Shown here: positions 1 to 7,355 of the stretch, piece after piece | Numbering within the stretch: the first letter of the stretch is position 1 | How the letters are laid out: the number at the start of each line of letters is the position of its first letter | Assembly (NCBI GenBank): GCA_034211275.1 | Contig: JAXHTF010000051.1 | Span: 1 to 35,441 of the forward strand | Source: Acidobacteriota bacterium | GTDB lineage: Bacteria; Acidobacteriota; Thermoanaerobaculia; Multivoradales; JAHZIX01 | DNA: 35,441 nt | Direction: 5' to 3' | Program-made: the position numbers and the translations under genes | Notes under the pieces: model-generated | What the model was told of the DNA's origin: nothing | Databases searched by the model: none | Seen by the model: the letters and a program-made list of their open reading frames with translations, nothing else

Positions 1-590
1 CCGGCGCCGTGAAGGGTGTCCAAAGCTTCGGCCCAGAGCCCCGGATCGTCGCTGATGCCCGACACCAGAGGCCACACCACCACGGACTCCGGATGGATGG
101 GGGCGGCGGCGAGGAGCCCGGGGAGAAGGTCGAGATCCCGCTGCAGAAGGGCGTGGAGCACGTCCAGCATCACCGTCACCCCCTCTTCCAGCGGCGCCGG
201 GGGCGTCTCCGGCAGCACCACCTGGAGCAACACGGGGGTGCCCTGGCGGGCCTGGCGGTGGGCCAGCTCGTCCCGCTGGGCCCGCCACAGCGGGGTCACC
301 GGCGGCAGATAGAGGACGTCGTCCAGAGCTTCCGGAATGCGGGGAAAGGGCGGATCTTGGGAGCGCCGGGTCCCTCCCGGAGTTGGGCCGAGGCCTGCTC
401 GGCCGAGGTGCACCCAGGGATGATCCGGCCCGGACCAGGGGCGGGGCGTGTAGCGCACCCAGCAGCGGCCGGGTTCCGGCGGCTGCTCCAAGGGCCGGGG
501 CGCCTTGCCGGTGCCGGCGACGGCCCGCGGGGCGGTCGATCCCAGGGTGCCGGGGCCCAGGGTGTCGGGACCCAGAGTGGTGGCGCTCAC
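1..590 (-). CDS. Unrecognised protein, 3' end outside the window
   Basis: An open frame runs from a GTG at 590 to the left edge without a stop, giving at least 196 residues. The GTG overlaps the TGA of the riboflavin synthase gene in a GTGA arrangement, which suggests translational coupling and is the main reason to believe the gene. The N-terminus carries a short degenerate repeat (TLGPDTLGPGTLGS) and is rich in Pro and Gly up to about residue 90. The later part has alternating hydrophobic runs (PVLLQVVLPETP, ESVVVWPLVSGISDDPGL) that look like a folded alpha/beta domain. I see no signal peptide or membrane segment. I do not recognise the family. Its place at the end of a ftsY-ribD-ribE run allows, but does not show, a role linked to flavins. 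Confidence 0.6.
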   Translation of the reverse strand, partial: MSATTLGPDTLGPGTLGSTAPRAVAGTGKAPRPLEQPPEPGRCWVRYTPRPWSGPDHPWVHLGRAGLGPTPGGTRRSQDPPFPRIPEALDDVLYLPPVTPLWRAQRDELAHRQARQGTPVLLQVVLPETPPAPLEEGVTVMLDVLHALLQRDLDLLPGLLAAAPIHPESVVVWPLVSGISDDPGLWAEALDTLHGA

Positions 591-1222
591 TCCGTCGCTC
601 CCCCCGTCAATCCACCCGTCACTCCTCTGGCTGCCAGGGCCTGGTGGACGTACTTGGCCAGGACGTCGATCTCCAGGTTCACCCGGCCGCCCACCTGCAG
701 CTCCGAAAGGGTGGTGATCTCCAGGGTGTGGGGGATGAGGGCGACGGAGAATCGGTCTGCCGCTTGGGCCGCCACCGTCAGGCTGACGCCGTCGAGGGTC
801 ACCGATCCCTTCTCTACCAGAAACGGTGCCAGGTCCGCCGGCAGGGAGAAGAAAAGCTCCCGATGCTCGTCCAGATCCCGGCGCTCCACCACCTCGACGG
901 TGGTGTCCACGTGGCCCTGGACCCAATGCCCGCCCAGGGGGTCGCCCATGCGCAGGGCGGGTTCCAGGTTGACCTCGTCCCGGGCGTCGAGGTCGCCGAG
1001 GGTAGTGCGGGAGAGGGTCTCCGGCGATAGCTCCACCACCGTGCGGCCGGGGCTCAGATCGGTGACCGTCAGGCAGACGCCGGACACCGCCAGGCTGGCC
1101 CCCGGGGAGAGGCGCTCGCTGAGCTCCAGGCTGTGCACCAGCTCCAGCCGCCGTCCTCCCTGGCCGGAAGGGGTAGGAGCGGCGATCAGCCGACCACGCT
1201 CCGCAACAAGTCCGGTAAACAT
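587..1222 (-). CDS. ribE: Riboflavin synthase, alpha chain
   Basis: Cytoplasmic enzyme that dismutates two molecules of 6,7-dimethyl-8-ribityllumazine to riboflavin and the pyrimidinedione precursor, the last step of riboflavin synthesis. The 211 residues match the usual family length of about 200-215. The start was set at the ATG giving MFTGLV, the canonical N-terminus; an upstream frame extension of 49 residues is not family-like. Two lumazine-binding beta-barrel repeats are visible: the first has SGVCLTVTDL, and the second begins near VQGHVDTT and has GVSLTVAAQAADRF followed by IPHTLEITTL. The start lies 37 bases inside ribD, and its stop overlaps the next start by four bases, so the genes are almost certainly co-transcribed. 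Lumazine synthase (ribH) and the GTP cyclohydrolase are not in the window. The symbol ribC is used for this gene in some species. Confidence 0.95.
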   Translation of the reverse strand: MFTGLVAERGRLIAAPTPSGQGGRRLELVHSLELSERLSPGASLAVSGVCLTVTDLSPGRTVVELSPETLSRTTLGDLDARDEVNLEPALRMGDPLGGHWVQGHVDTTVEVVERRDLDEHRELFFSLPADLAPFLVEKGSVTLDGVSLTVAAQAADRFSVALIPHTLEITTLSELQVGGRVNLEIDVLAKYVHQALAARGVTGGLTGGATE

Positions 1223-2325
1223 CCTTCGCGAAATCCTTCCAGGATGAGGTCGCCGCCACGGCGACGGATGACCAATTCCTCGATCCGCGGCGCCTCGGTG
1301 AGGGAGAGGGCCCCGGCTCCGCCCAAAGGCCCCGGCGCCCCGGCACCGCCGATGAGCATCGGAGCACAATCGACGGCGACGCGGTCGAAGAGCTGCGCCT
1401 CGACGAAGGAGGCCAGCAGCACTCCACCGCCCTCCACCAGCAGGCTCTGAACACCGCGCCGGTGCAGATCGGCGAGCACCGAGACGGGCTCGACGCCGCC
1501 GGGCAGATCCGCGACTACCGTCGCCCCGGCCTCTTCCAGCCGCCGATGAGCCGCCTCGTCCGGCGATTCAGTGTACACCACCACCTCTCCCTCGACCTGG
1601 AAGAGGCGGGCCGTCGGCGGCAGCCGCAAACGGCGGTCCATGACCACCCGCAGGATCGGCCCGGGGGCCTTGCTCATACGCCGATTGAGGCGCGGATCGT
1701 CCGCCACGGCGGTGCCGCTGCCCACCAGGATGGCGTCGTGCTCTTCCCGCAAGTCCAGGGCCCAACGGCGCCCCTGGGGGGAGGAGATCCACTGGCTCTC
1801 GCCGCTGGCGGTGGCAATGCGGCCGTCGAGGCTCATGGCCCATTTCACCGTCACCGCCGGGCGTTGGAGCACCAGACTGGTGAGGAAAGGTAGATTGAGG
1901 GCCACGGCGTCGCGGGTCGTATCCTCGCCGGTCTCCAAGCCCCACTCCACCTCCACGCCGGCGTCCCGCAGGCGCTGGAAGCCGTTGCCGGCCACCTGCG
2001 GGTTGGGGTCGCGGTGGCAGGCCACCACCCGGGCGACGCCGGCTTCCAGCACGGCATCGGCACAGGGCGGGGTGCGGCCGTGATGGCTGCACGGCTCGAG
2101 GGTGACGTAGAGGGTGGCGCCGCGGGCGGCGTCACCGGCCTGGCGCAAGGCTTCCACCTCGGCGTGGGGGCCGCCGGGGCGGCGATGGTAGCCCTCCCCC
2201 ACCACCTCGCCGTCGCGCACCAGCACCGCCCCGACCCGCGGGTTGGGAGAGGTGCCGTAGCGGCCCCGGGCGGCGAGGCTCAGGGCCCGGCGGAGATAGC
2301 GGCGGGAGCTAGAGGATGAGGGCAG
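1186..2325 (-). CDS. ribD: Bifunctional riboflavin biosynthesis deaminase/reductase
   Basis: Carries out the second and third steps after GTP cyclohydrolase: deamination of the diaminopyrimidine, then NADPH-dependent reduction of the ribosyl side chain. The N-terminal zinc deaminase domain shows HAEVEAL (His54, Glu56) and the cysteines of EPCSHHGRTPPC (Cys79, Cys88). The reductase domain follows with VKWAMSLDGRIATASGES, DAILVGSGTAVADDPRLNRR and LLVEGGG. The start is uncertain. There is no ATG near the expected N-terminus. The CTG at 2325 has GGGAG seven bases upstream and gives the usual short lead into YLRRALSLAA, so I used it (379 residues). An in-frame GTG at 2373 (395 residues) is the alternative but has no visible ribosome-binding site. 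Either way the gene overlaps the end of ftsY, implying translational coupling. Confidence 0.93.
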   Translation of the reverse strand: MPSSSSSRRYLRRALSLAARGRYGTSPNPRVGAVLVRDGEVVGEGYHRRPGGPHAEVEALRQAGDAARGATLYVTLEPCSHHGRTPPCADAVLEAGVARVVACHRDPNPQVAGNGFQRLRDAGVEVEWGLETGEDTTRDAVALNLPFLTSLVLQRPAVTVKWAMSLDGRIATASGESQWISSPQGRRWALDLREEHDAILVGSGTAVADDPRLNRRMSKAPGPILRVVMDRRLRLPPTARLFQVEGEVVVYTESPDEAAHRRLEEAGATVVADLPGGVEPVSVLADLHRRGVQSLLVEGGGVLLASFVEAQLFDRVAVDCAPMLIGGAGAPGPLGGAGALSLTEAPRIEELVIRRRGGDLILEGFREGCLPDLLRSVVG

Positions 2326-3289
2326 AAGCGAACTCCCGGGGGCGGAATTCCACCAGGTCTTCGGCGGCCTCACCGACGCCGATGTAGAGGACCGGCAGCC
2401 GCAGGTCCCGGGCCACCGCCACCGCCATGCCACCCTTGGCGGTGCCGTCCATCTTGCTCAGGATGACGCCGTCCACCTCCGCCACGGAGGTGAATTGGCG
2501 GGCCTGGGAGAGGGCGTTCTGACCGGTGGTGGCGTCGAGCACCAGCAGGGTGCGCACCTGCCAATCGGCGGCTTCCCGGCCTACCACGCGGCGAATCTTG
2601 GCCAGCTCCTTCATCAGATGCTCTTTGGTGTGCAGGCGGCCAGCGGTGTCGACGATGAGGTGATCGATGCCGCGGGCGCGGGCCGCCTGCAGGGCGTCGA
2701 AGACCACCGCCGCCGGATCGGCGCCGGAGCTCTGGCTGACCACTCCCACCCCCAGGCGCTCGCCCCAGAGCTGGAGCTGCTCGATGGCGGCGGCCCGGAA
2801 GGTGTCGCCGGCGGCCAGCAGTACCTTCTCACCCTGGTTCAGGGAACGCTTGGCGAGCTTGGCGATGGTGGTGGTCTTGCCGACCCCGTTGACCCCTACC
2901 ATCAGGGTCACCAACGGCCCGTCGGTGCGCTTGGGAGGCTGGGGCGCGTCGAGGAGCAACACCGCCATCTCGTCCGCCAGGATCTCGCGGATGCGCACGA
3001 TGTCGCCGCCCTGGCCGGGGCGCACCTGCTGCTTCACCGCCTCCACCAGCTCGAGGGCGGTCTCTACCCCCAGGTCGGCGCTGATGAGCACCTCTTCCAG
3101 GTACTCCAAGGTCTCTTGGTCGAGGGTCGCGCGACCCTCCATGGCGTCGCTGACCTTCTCCAGCAGCTCGGTGTGGGTCATGAACAAGCCGCGTTTGAGC
3201 TTGCCCAGGAAACCGCGCTGTTGGATCTGCTCTGGAATTTGCGCTTCCGGCGCAATCTCCAGCGATTCTTCGTTCTCTGAATCCGTCAT
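2309..3289 (-). CDS. ftsY: Signal recognition particle receptor FtsY
   Basis: SRP-type GTPase that docks ribosome-SRP complexes at the inner membrane for co-translational insertion. The 326 residues comprise a short acidic N-terminal tail (1-22), a helical N domain (about 25-110) and the G domain. GTPase elements seen are [10 protein letters not shown] (132-141, P loop), [11 protein letters not shown] (162-172, insertion box), DTAGRL (214-219) and [10 protein letters not shown] (278-287), where Ser-Lys-Met-Asp replaces the usual TKLD. The C-terminal [12 protein letters not shown] is the expected closing loop. The A domain is very short compared with enterobacterial FtsY, as in many other phyla. 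The gene follows the roadblock-like gene by 42 bases and its 3' end overlaps ribD. The partner Ffh is not in the window. Confidence 0.96.
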   Translation of the reverse strand: MTDSENEESLEIAPEAQIPEQIQQRGFLGKLKRGLFMTHTELLEKVSDAMEGRATLDQETLEYLEEVLISADLGVETALELVEAVKQQVRPGQGGDIVRIREILADEMAVLLLDAPQPPKRTDGPLVTLMVGVNGVGKTTTIAKLAKRSLNQGEKVLLAAGDTFRAAAIEQLQLWGERLGVGVVSQSSGADPAAVVFDALQAARARGIDHLIVDTAGRLHTKEHLMKELAKIRRVVGREAADWQVRTLLVLDATTGQNALSQARQFTSVAEVDGVILSKMDGTAKGGMAVAVARDLRLPVLYIGVGEAAEDLVEFRPREFASALIL

Positions 3290-3331
3290 GGGAGGGTCTT
3301 CCGATGGCTAAGGATTCCCGGGAGGGGAATC

Positions 3332-3697
3332 TCAATCAAACAATTCTTTGCGCACCAATTGGGCCGCGTCGTCGAGGGTGCGTTGGGCCACGGCCACCAG
3401 TGCCGGCCGCCGCTGCACCATCGCCAGGCAGTAGCCTTCGGGCAGCGCCACCGCGTAGATGTGCATGCCGTTCTTGGCGATGTGCATCTGGTGGGGATTC
3501 CCCAGGTCCGCTTCCTCCGACAGCCGTTCCACCTGGCGCAGATAGATGCTCAGGTACGCACCCACCACCTTCAGCTGGTACGGGGTCAGATCGGTGTAGG
3601 CCATGTCCACGGCCTCACCGCTCTCGTCGACGAAGAGGGTGCCGACGGCGTCTTCGTTGCGCGACAGGAGATCCGCGAGGATGTATTGAAAGGGCAT
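3332..3697 (-). CDS. Roadblock/LC7-like domain protein
   Basis: A 121-residue cytoplasmic protein with the pattern of a single roadblock/LC7 fold. An N-terminal helix (MPFQYILADLLSRN) is followed by a beta strand with a glycine turn (AVGTLFVDESGEAVDMAY), a long helix (YQLKVVGAYLSIYLRQVERL), strands (MHIYAVALPEGYCLAMVQ) and a C-terminal helix. Members of this family usually act as GAPs or scaffolds for small Ras-like GTPases, such as MglB with MglA. No small GTPase gene is beside it here. The ATG at 3697 has GGGAG just upstream. It lies 42 bases before ftsY and 146 bases after the HD-GYP gene. The family call is by pattern rather than a diagnostic motif. Confidence 0.62.
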   Translation of the reverse strand: MPFQYILADLLSRNEDAVGTLFVDESGEAVDMAYTDLTPYQLKVVGAYLSIYLRQVERLSEEADLGNPHQMHIAKNGMHIYAVALPEGYCLAMVQRRPALVAVAQRTLDDAAQLVRKELFD

Positions 3698-3843
3698 AAG
3701 CTCCCTCGTTGCCGAGACCTGCTTGTTCGGGGCCTTCTAGCTCGGGACCTTCATGGTCTGGGACCCTCGTGCTAGGCCGTCTATGGAAATCTGCGGAGGC
3801 GGCGCCTCGTCATGCCTGATCTTCTCCCGGCGGGGCTCCAGGA

Positions 3844-5727
3844 TCAACCGGAGGCCAAGGAAACATTGGCCGGCTCCGCCGGCACCGCCTTGGCAGGCTT
3901 GATCTCCCCCTTCTTCACCGCCTTGAGGAATGCGGTCACGATCTTGGCGTCGAAGCGAGCGCCGGTGAGCTTGGTGATGGTCTCGACGGCGTACTCCAGG
4001 GTGTAGGCGTTCTGGTACGGCCGGTTGGTGGTGATGGCGTCGAAGGTGTCCGCCACCGCCACGATGCGCGCCTGGAGGGGGATCTGCTCGCCCTTGAGAC
4101 CGTCGGGATAGCCGCGGCCGTTCCAGTTCTCATGGTGCCAGCGGATCACCGGCAGCGCCTCCCGTAGCTGCTCGATGGGGGCCATGATGTCGGCGCCGAT
4201 GACCGTGTGCATCTTCATCTGCTCATATTCTTCCGGCGCCAGCACCCCACCCTTCTTGAGGATGCGGTCCTCGACGCCGATCTTTCCTACGTCGTGGAGC
4301 AAGGCGGCGATCCACAGCCGGCTCTGGAAGTCCTCCGGCTGCCCCAGATGCCGGGCGATGGTGCGGGCCACCGCCGCTACCCGCTCCGAGTGGCCGCGGG
4401 TGTAGGGGTCCTTGGCGTCAATGGCGGCGGTGAACGCGCGCAGGGAGCCGATGAACAGCTCGCGGTTGGCCTGGGCCGCCCGTTGCAGCTGGGCGACATA
4501 GCGCTCCACGGTGCTGCCCATGGCGTTGAAGTCCGCCGCCAGATCGCCGAGCTCGAACCGCAGGCCGGCGGTGTCCACGCGGCTGCTGAAATCGCCGGCG
4601 GCGATGTCGTGGGTGGTGGCCGCCAGCCGCTGGATGGGCTGGCCGATCCAGCCGGAGGCCAGGTAGGCGATGATCAACGCCAGCAGCACCAGGAAGAGGG
4701 AGGAGACCAGGGCGGTGAAGAGCAGCCGGCGCACGTTGGCGAAGGCGGAAGCCTCCGGCCGGTGCACCACCACACCCCAGCCCGGCTCCTCGATGGGGCT
4801 GACGATGGCGATCATGCGCTGGCTCTCCCCCGCCACCGTCACCGGATAGATTTCGGTCAGGGGCATGGGGCGCTGGACGAAGCTGGAGATGAGCTCCGAT
4901 TCCAGCAGCGCCCGCTGCCGTTCCTCGGAGTCGGTGCTGGCCCAGATGAGCTGGCCTTCGCGGTCGATGAGGAAGGCGTCCTCGGGGCCTCCGCGACCGA
5001 CTCCGCCGGCCAGATCGTCGATCAGCCGGGGCGGCTGCAGCACCGCCTCCAACACCAGTGCCGGCGCGGTCTCCACCGCACCGCCGGAGTCCTCCACGGC
5101 TGCGCCACTGTCGTTCCCGGCGCCGCTGGCTGCCCGCGCCAGCCCCACCGGCACCGCCAGCACCACCGCCGGCCGCTGGGCGTCGAGATCTTTGACGAAG
5201 CGATAGACCGGCTCACCGTGGGTGACGGCCTGTTGAAACGCTTCCGCCACCGCCCGGTTCATCGCCGGCGTCACCGTCTGGGAAGTGAATTGCGGCCCGC
5301 GCCCCGCGGAATCCACCACCGCCAGCAACGGCCAGTCGCTGTGCTCCCGGAAGAAGCTCTGGAGGAAGCGGCCAAATCCGGGGGAGCGCAGAATCAACTC
5401 GATATTGGCCGGTCCCACCAGCTCCCCGTCGGAGCGACCGTCCGGCGAGGCCGCAGCCTCACCCTCGACCTGCGGCGGCGCCTGGTCGGCAGTGGCGGCG
5501 AGGATGGTCTCACCGAGCAATTCCAGCTGGTGCCGGGCCTCGATGAGATAGCGGTCGACCTCCCGGGACAAAGCCCCGGCGGTGCGAGTCAGATCGGTTT
5601 GTTCCTGGGTCCTCAGGAGGTCCTGGGTGGGGCCGGTGAGGACAGCGGTGCTGATGGCCAGAGGGATGACTCCGGCAAGAAGGATCAGGAGAAAGAGGAC
5701 TTGTCGGAGCTTGAGGGAAAGTGCCAT
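3844..5727 (-). CDS. Membrane sensor with HAMP and HD-GYP phosphodiesterase domains
   Basis: Likely cyclic-di-GMP phosphodiesterase controlled by an external signal. Numbering is from a GTG at 5751; I prefer the ATG at 5727 (residue 9), giving 627 residues. A first membrane helix lies at about 17-39. A long extracytoplasmic region (about 40-340), probably a Cache-type sensor, follows, then a second helix at 343-365, a HAMP linker (366-420) and the HD-GYP domain (435-615). Catalytic signatures are intact: HSERV (His454), LLHDVGKIG (His486-Asp487), HHENWNGRGYPDG (539-551, containing GYP) and VADTFDAITTNRPY. The sensor region carries two low-complexity inserts rich in Ala, Gly and Glu near 95-110 and 208-228. 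A TATAAT box lies about 120 bases upstream. No diguanylate cyclase is visible in the window. Confidence 0.92.
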   Translation of the reverse strand: MALSLKLRQVLFLLILLAGVIPLAISTAVLTGPTQDLLRTQEQTDLTRTAGALSREVDRYLIEARHQLELLGETILAATADQAPPQVEGEAAASPDGRSDGELVGPANIELILRSPGFGRFLQSFFREHSDWPLLAVVDSAGRGPQFTSQTVTPAMNRAVAEAFQQAVTHGEPVYRFVKDLDAQRPAVVLAVPVGLARAASGAGNDSGAAVEDSGGAVETAPALVLEAVLQPPRLIDDLAGGVGRGGPEDAFLIDREGQLIWASTDSEERQRALLESELISSFVQRPMPLTEIYPVTVAGESQRMIAIVSPIEEPGWGVVVHRPEASAFANVRRLLFTALVSSLFLVLLALIIAYLASGWIGQPIQRLAATTHDIAAGDFSSRVDTAGLRFELGDLAADFNAMGSTVERYVAQLQRAAQANRELFIGSLRAFTAAIDAKDPYTRGHSERVAAVARTIARHLGQPEDFQSRLWIAALLHDVGKIGVEDRILKKGGVLAPEEYEQMKMHTVIGADIMAPIEQLREALPVIRWHHENWNGRGYPDGLKGEQIPLQARIVAVADTFDAITTNRPYQNAYTLEYAVETITKLTGARFDAKIVTAFLKAVKKGEIKPAKAVPAEPANVSLASG

Positions 5728-5846
5728 GAAGCGTAAGACCCCGCGAACCACATAGGCGACAGCGAGTGCATCCGGGGCGAGTTCGGTGCCGCGGTTAGCG
5801 TCGCGTCGAGCCGGCGGGGGGGCCAGCCAGGGAGTCGGCTGCGGGC

Positions 5847-5852
5847 ATTATA
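5847..5852 (-). promoter_or_regulatory. Candidate -10 box for the HD-GYP gene
   Basis: Reading on the minus strand, a perfect TATAAT lies in the context GGCGTATAATGCCC. No good -35 hexamer sits 16-18 bases upstream (CATCGC at 17). It would give a leader of about 110 bases before the ATG at 5727. Only the -10 element supports it. Confidence 0.4.
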
Positions 5853-6017
5853 CGCCAAGTGCGCAACAGGCGATGAGGGAGAGTTGGTTGGGTGGTGTCC
5901 TGACCTGAAACTTGACCGTAGAATCTGCGGGCTGATGTTGCCTATTCGCGGGAATGACGGGGGTGGTGACGGAGAGGGTGAGGGAAGTAGCAAAGGATTG
6001 TGGTGTCGGCACCTCCA
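5853..6017. other. Intergenic stretch with no supported gene
   Basis: Part of the roughly 510-base space between the HD-GYP start and the end of aroB. It has no ORF with a ribosome-binding site or recognisable protein, and no tRNA-like cloverleaf. Short frames on either strand have compositions unlike the neighbouring proteins. The stretch 5880-6000 is less GC-rich and more purine-rich on the plus strand than the coding DNA around it. Confidence 0.5.
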
Positions 6018-6152
6018 CCCGGGGATCCAATCCCCGGGCTACTCAGGTACCGCCAGCTGCGCTGGCTCCGGAGGGCCGGATGTGGTTCAGCAGGTTCTGG
6101 GAGCCGGATTCATCCGGCGGTGTCCTGGGTAGCCCCGGGATTGATCCCGGGG
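6018..6152. repeat. Nested palindromic intergenic element downstream of aroB
   Basis: Two outer arms (6018-6047 and 6124-6152) are imperfect reverse complements, each built around CCCGGG-GATC-AATCCC-GGG followed by CTACxCAGG. Between them are two near-perfect hairpins: GCCAGC-TGC-GCTGGC at 6052-6066 and GCCGGAT-TC-ATCCGGC at 6103-6118. The element starts about 90 bases past the aroB stop. It could act as a transcript end or RNA-stability element or be a dispersed repeat; there is no T-tract, so it is not a classical intrinsic terminator. Confidence 0.6.
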
Positions 6153-6241
6153 CGGGGCGTTCAGTTCCATCCCGTACGATCCGCCACTTTGCAGGCAGTC
6201 CCGGCACTCGCTGGAATCCGCTCGGGCCTCGCCGTGGCCCC

Positions 6242-7351
6242 TCACTCCTCCTCCGGCAGCGGATCGCGGAGGAACTCTTCCAGCTCCCGCCGCACTTCCT
6301 CGGGCTCGACGTCCCCCACCATGCGCCCTTCGCCGGCGGCCGCCGGCAGCACCCAAACGAGACCGCCGCGCTGGGCTTTTTTGTCCCGGGCCATGATCTC
6401 CATCAGCTCGTCCACCTCCACCGGCGGCAGCGGCGGCAGGCGGAAGCGGCGCAGCAGGCGGCGCAGGCGCTCCGCCACCGCCTTCTCCAAACCGCGGTTC
6501 TCCGCCAGCCGGAGCGCGAAGAGCATGCCGTAGGCCACCGCCTCACCGTGGCGCAGGTCTTGATAGCCCAGGGCCACCTCCAAGGCGTGGCCCAGGGTGT
6601 GGCCGAAGTTGAGCAGACGGCGCTGGTCTCCTTCCTCCGGATCCCGCTCTACCACCCGTAGCTTGGCCTTGGCGGAAGCCACCACCACCGGCTCCAGCGC
6701 TGCCGGATCGCCGGCCAGGAGCTTGTTCAGGTCCCGCTCTACCCACTCCATCAGCAACGGATCGAGGAGCAGCGCCATCTTCACCACCTCCGCCAGCGCC
6801 GCCCGCAGCTCCTCCTTGGGCAGAGTGGCGAGGAAGGAGATCTCGCTGAGCACCAGCGCCGGATGATGGAAAAGACCGATGCTGTTCTTGGTGGCGCCGT
6901 GGTCGACGGCGGTCTTGCCTCCCAACGAGGCGTCCACCTGGGCCAGCAGGGTGGTGGGCAGCTGGAGGTACTCGATGCCGCGCAGGAAGCAGCCGGCAAG
7001 AAACCCACCCAGATCGCCGATGCTGCCGCCGCCGAAGGCCACCAGCCGGCTGTCCCGCTTGCCTCCGGACTCCAACATTTCCGCCCACAGGCGCCCGGCC
7101 ACCTCCAGACTCTTGGCCTCCTCCCCCTCGGGAGCGGTGAGGGTCACCACCCGCCGTGCCGGCGCCAGCAACTCCTGGATGGCATCACCGTGGAGCTCCA
7201 GAATTCGCGGACTGCTGAGCAGGAAGACCAGGCGATCCGTCAGCCACTTGCTGGAGGATGCGCGAGAGGCCTCCACCACGCCGCTGCCGACGAAAACCGT
7301 GGTGGTGCCGCCGGGATGGCGCAGGCTCAGCCGCTGGGGCCCGTTACTCAT
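6242..7351 (-). CDS. aroB: 3-dehydroquinate synthase
   Basis: Second enzyme of the shikimate pathway, converting DAHP to 3-dehydroquinate with NAD and a divalent metal. The 369 residues match the family. Visible elements are the NAD-binding glycine loop GGGSIGDLGGF (107-117), LPTTLLAQVDASLGGKTAVD (131-150) and KNSIG. The metal ligands are Glu188 in AEVVKMALL, His251 in LNFGHTLGHALE and His268 in RHGEAVAYGM. The start ATG lies only four bases after the aspS stop, so it is read from the same message as aspS and the carbonic-anhydrase-like gene. It is the last gene of that unit and is followed by a palindromic element. Chorismate synthase, the last enzyme of the pathway, is encoded nearby in the divergent unit. 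Confidence 0.96.
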   Translation of the reverse strand: MSNGPQRLSLRHPGGTTTVFVGSGVVEASRASSSKWLTDRLVFLLSSPRILELHGDAIQELLAPARRVVTLTAPEGEEAKSLEVAGRLWAEMLESGGKRDSRLVAFGGGSIGDLGGFLAGCFLRGIEYLQLPTTLLAQVDASLGGKTAVDHGATKNSIGLFHHPALVLSEISFLATLPKEELRAALAEVVKMALLLDPLLMEWVERDLNKLLAGDPAALEPVVVASAKAKLRVVERDPEEGDQRRLLNFGHTLGHALEVALGYQDLRHGEAVAYGMLFALRLAENRGLEKAVAERLRRLLRRFRLPPLPPVEVDELMEIMARDKKAQRGGLVWVLPAAAGEGRMVGDVEPEEVRRELEEFLRDPLPEEE

Positions 7352-7355
7352 GGAT

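Noticed and set aside
4207-5736. 509-codon open frame opposite the HD-GYP gene
   Set aside because: It is antisense to a protein with full catalytic motifs. Its translation is rich in Gly, His, Gln and Arg with no domain pattern, as expected of GC-rich complementary strands.
5685-6030. Short minus-strand frames before the HD-GYP gene
   Set aside because: No ribosome-binding site, composition unlike neighbours, and they overlap the -10 box and leader.
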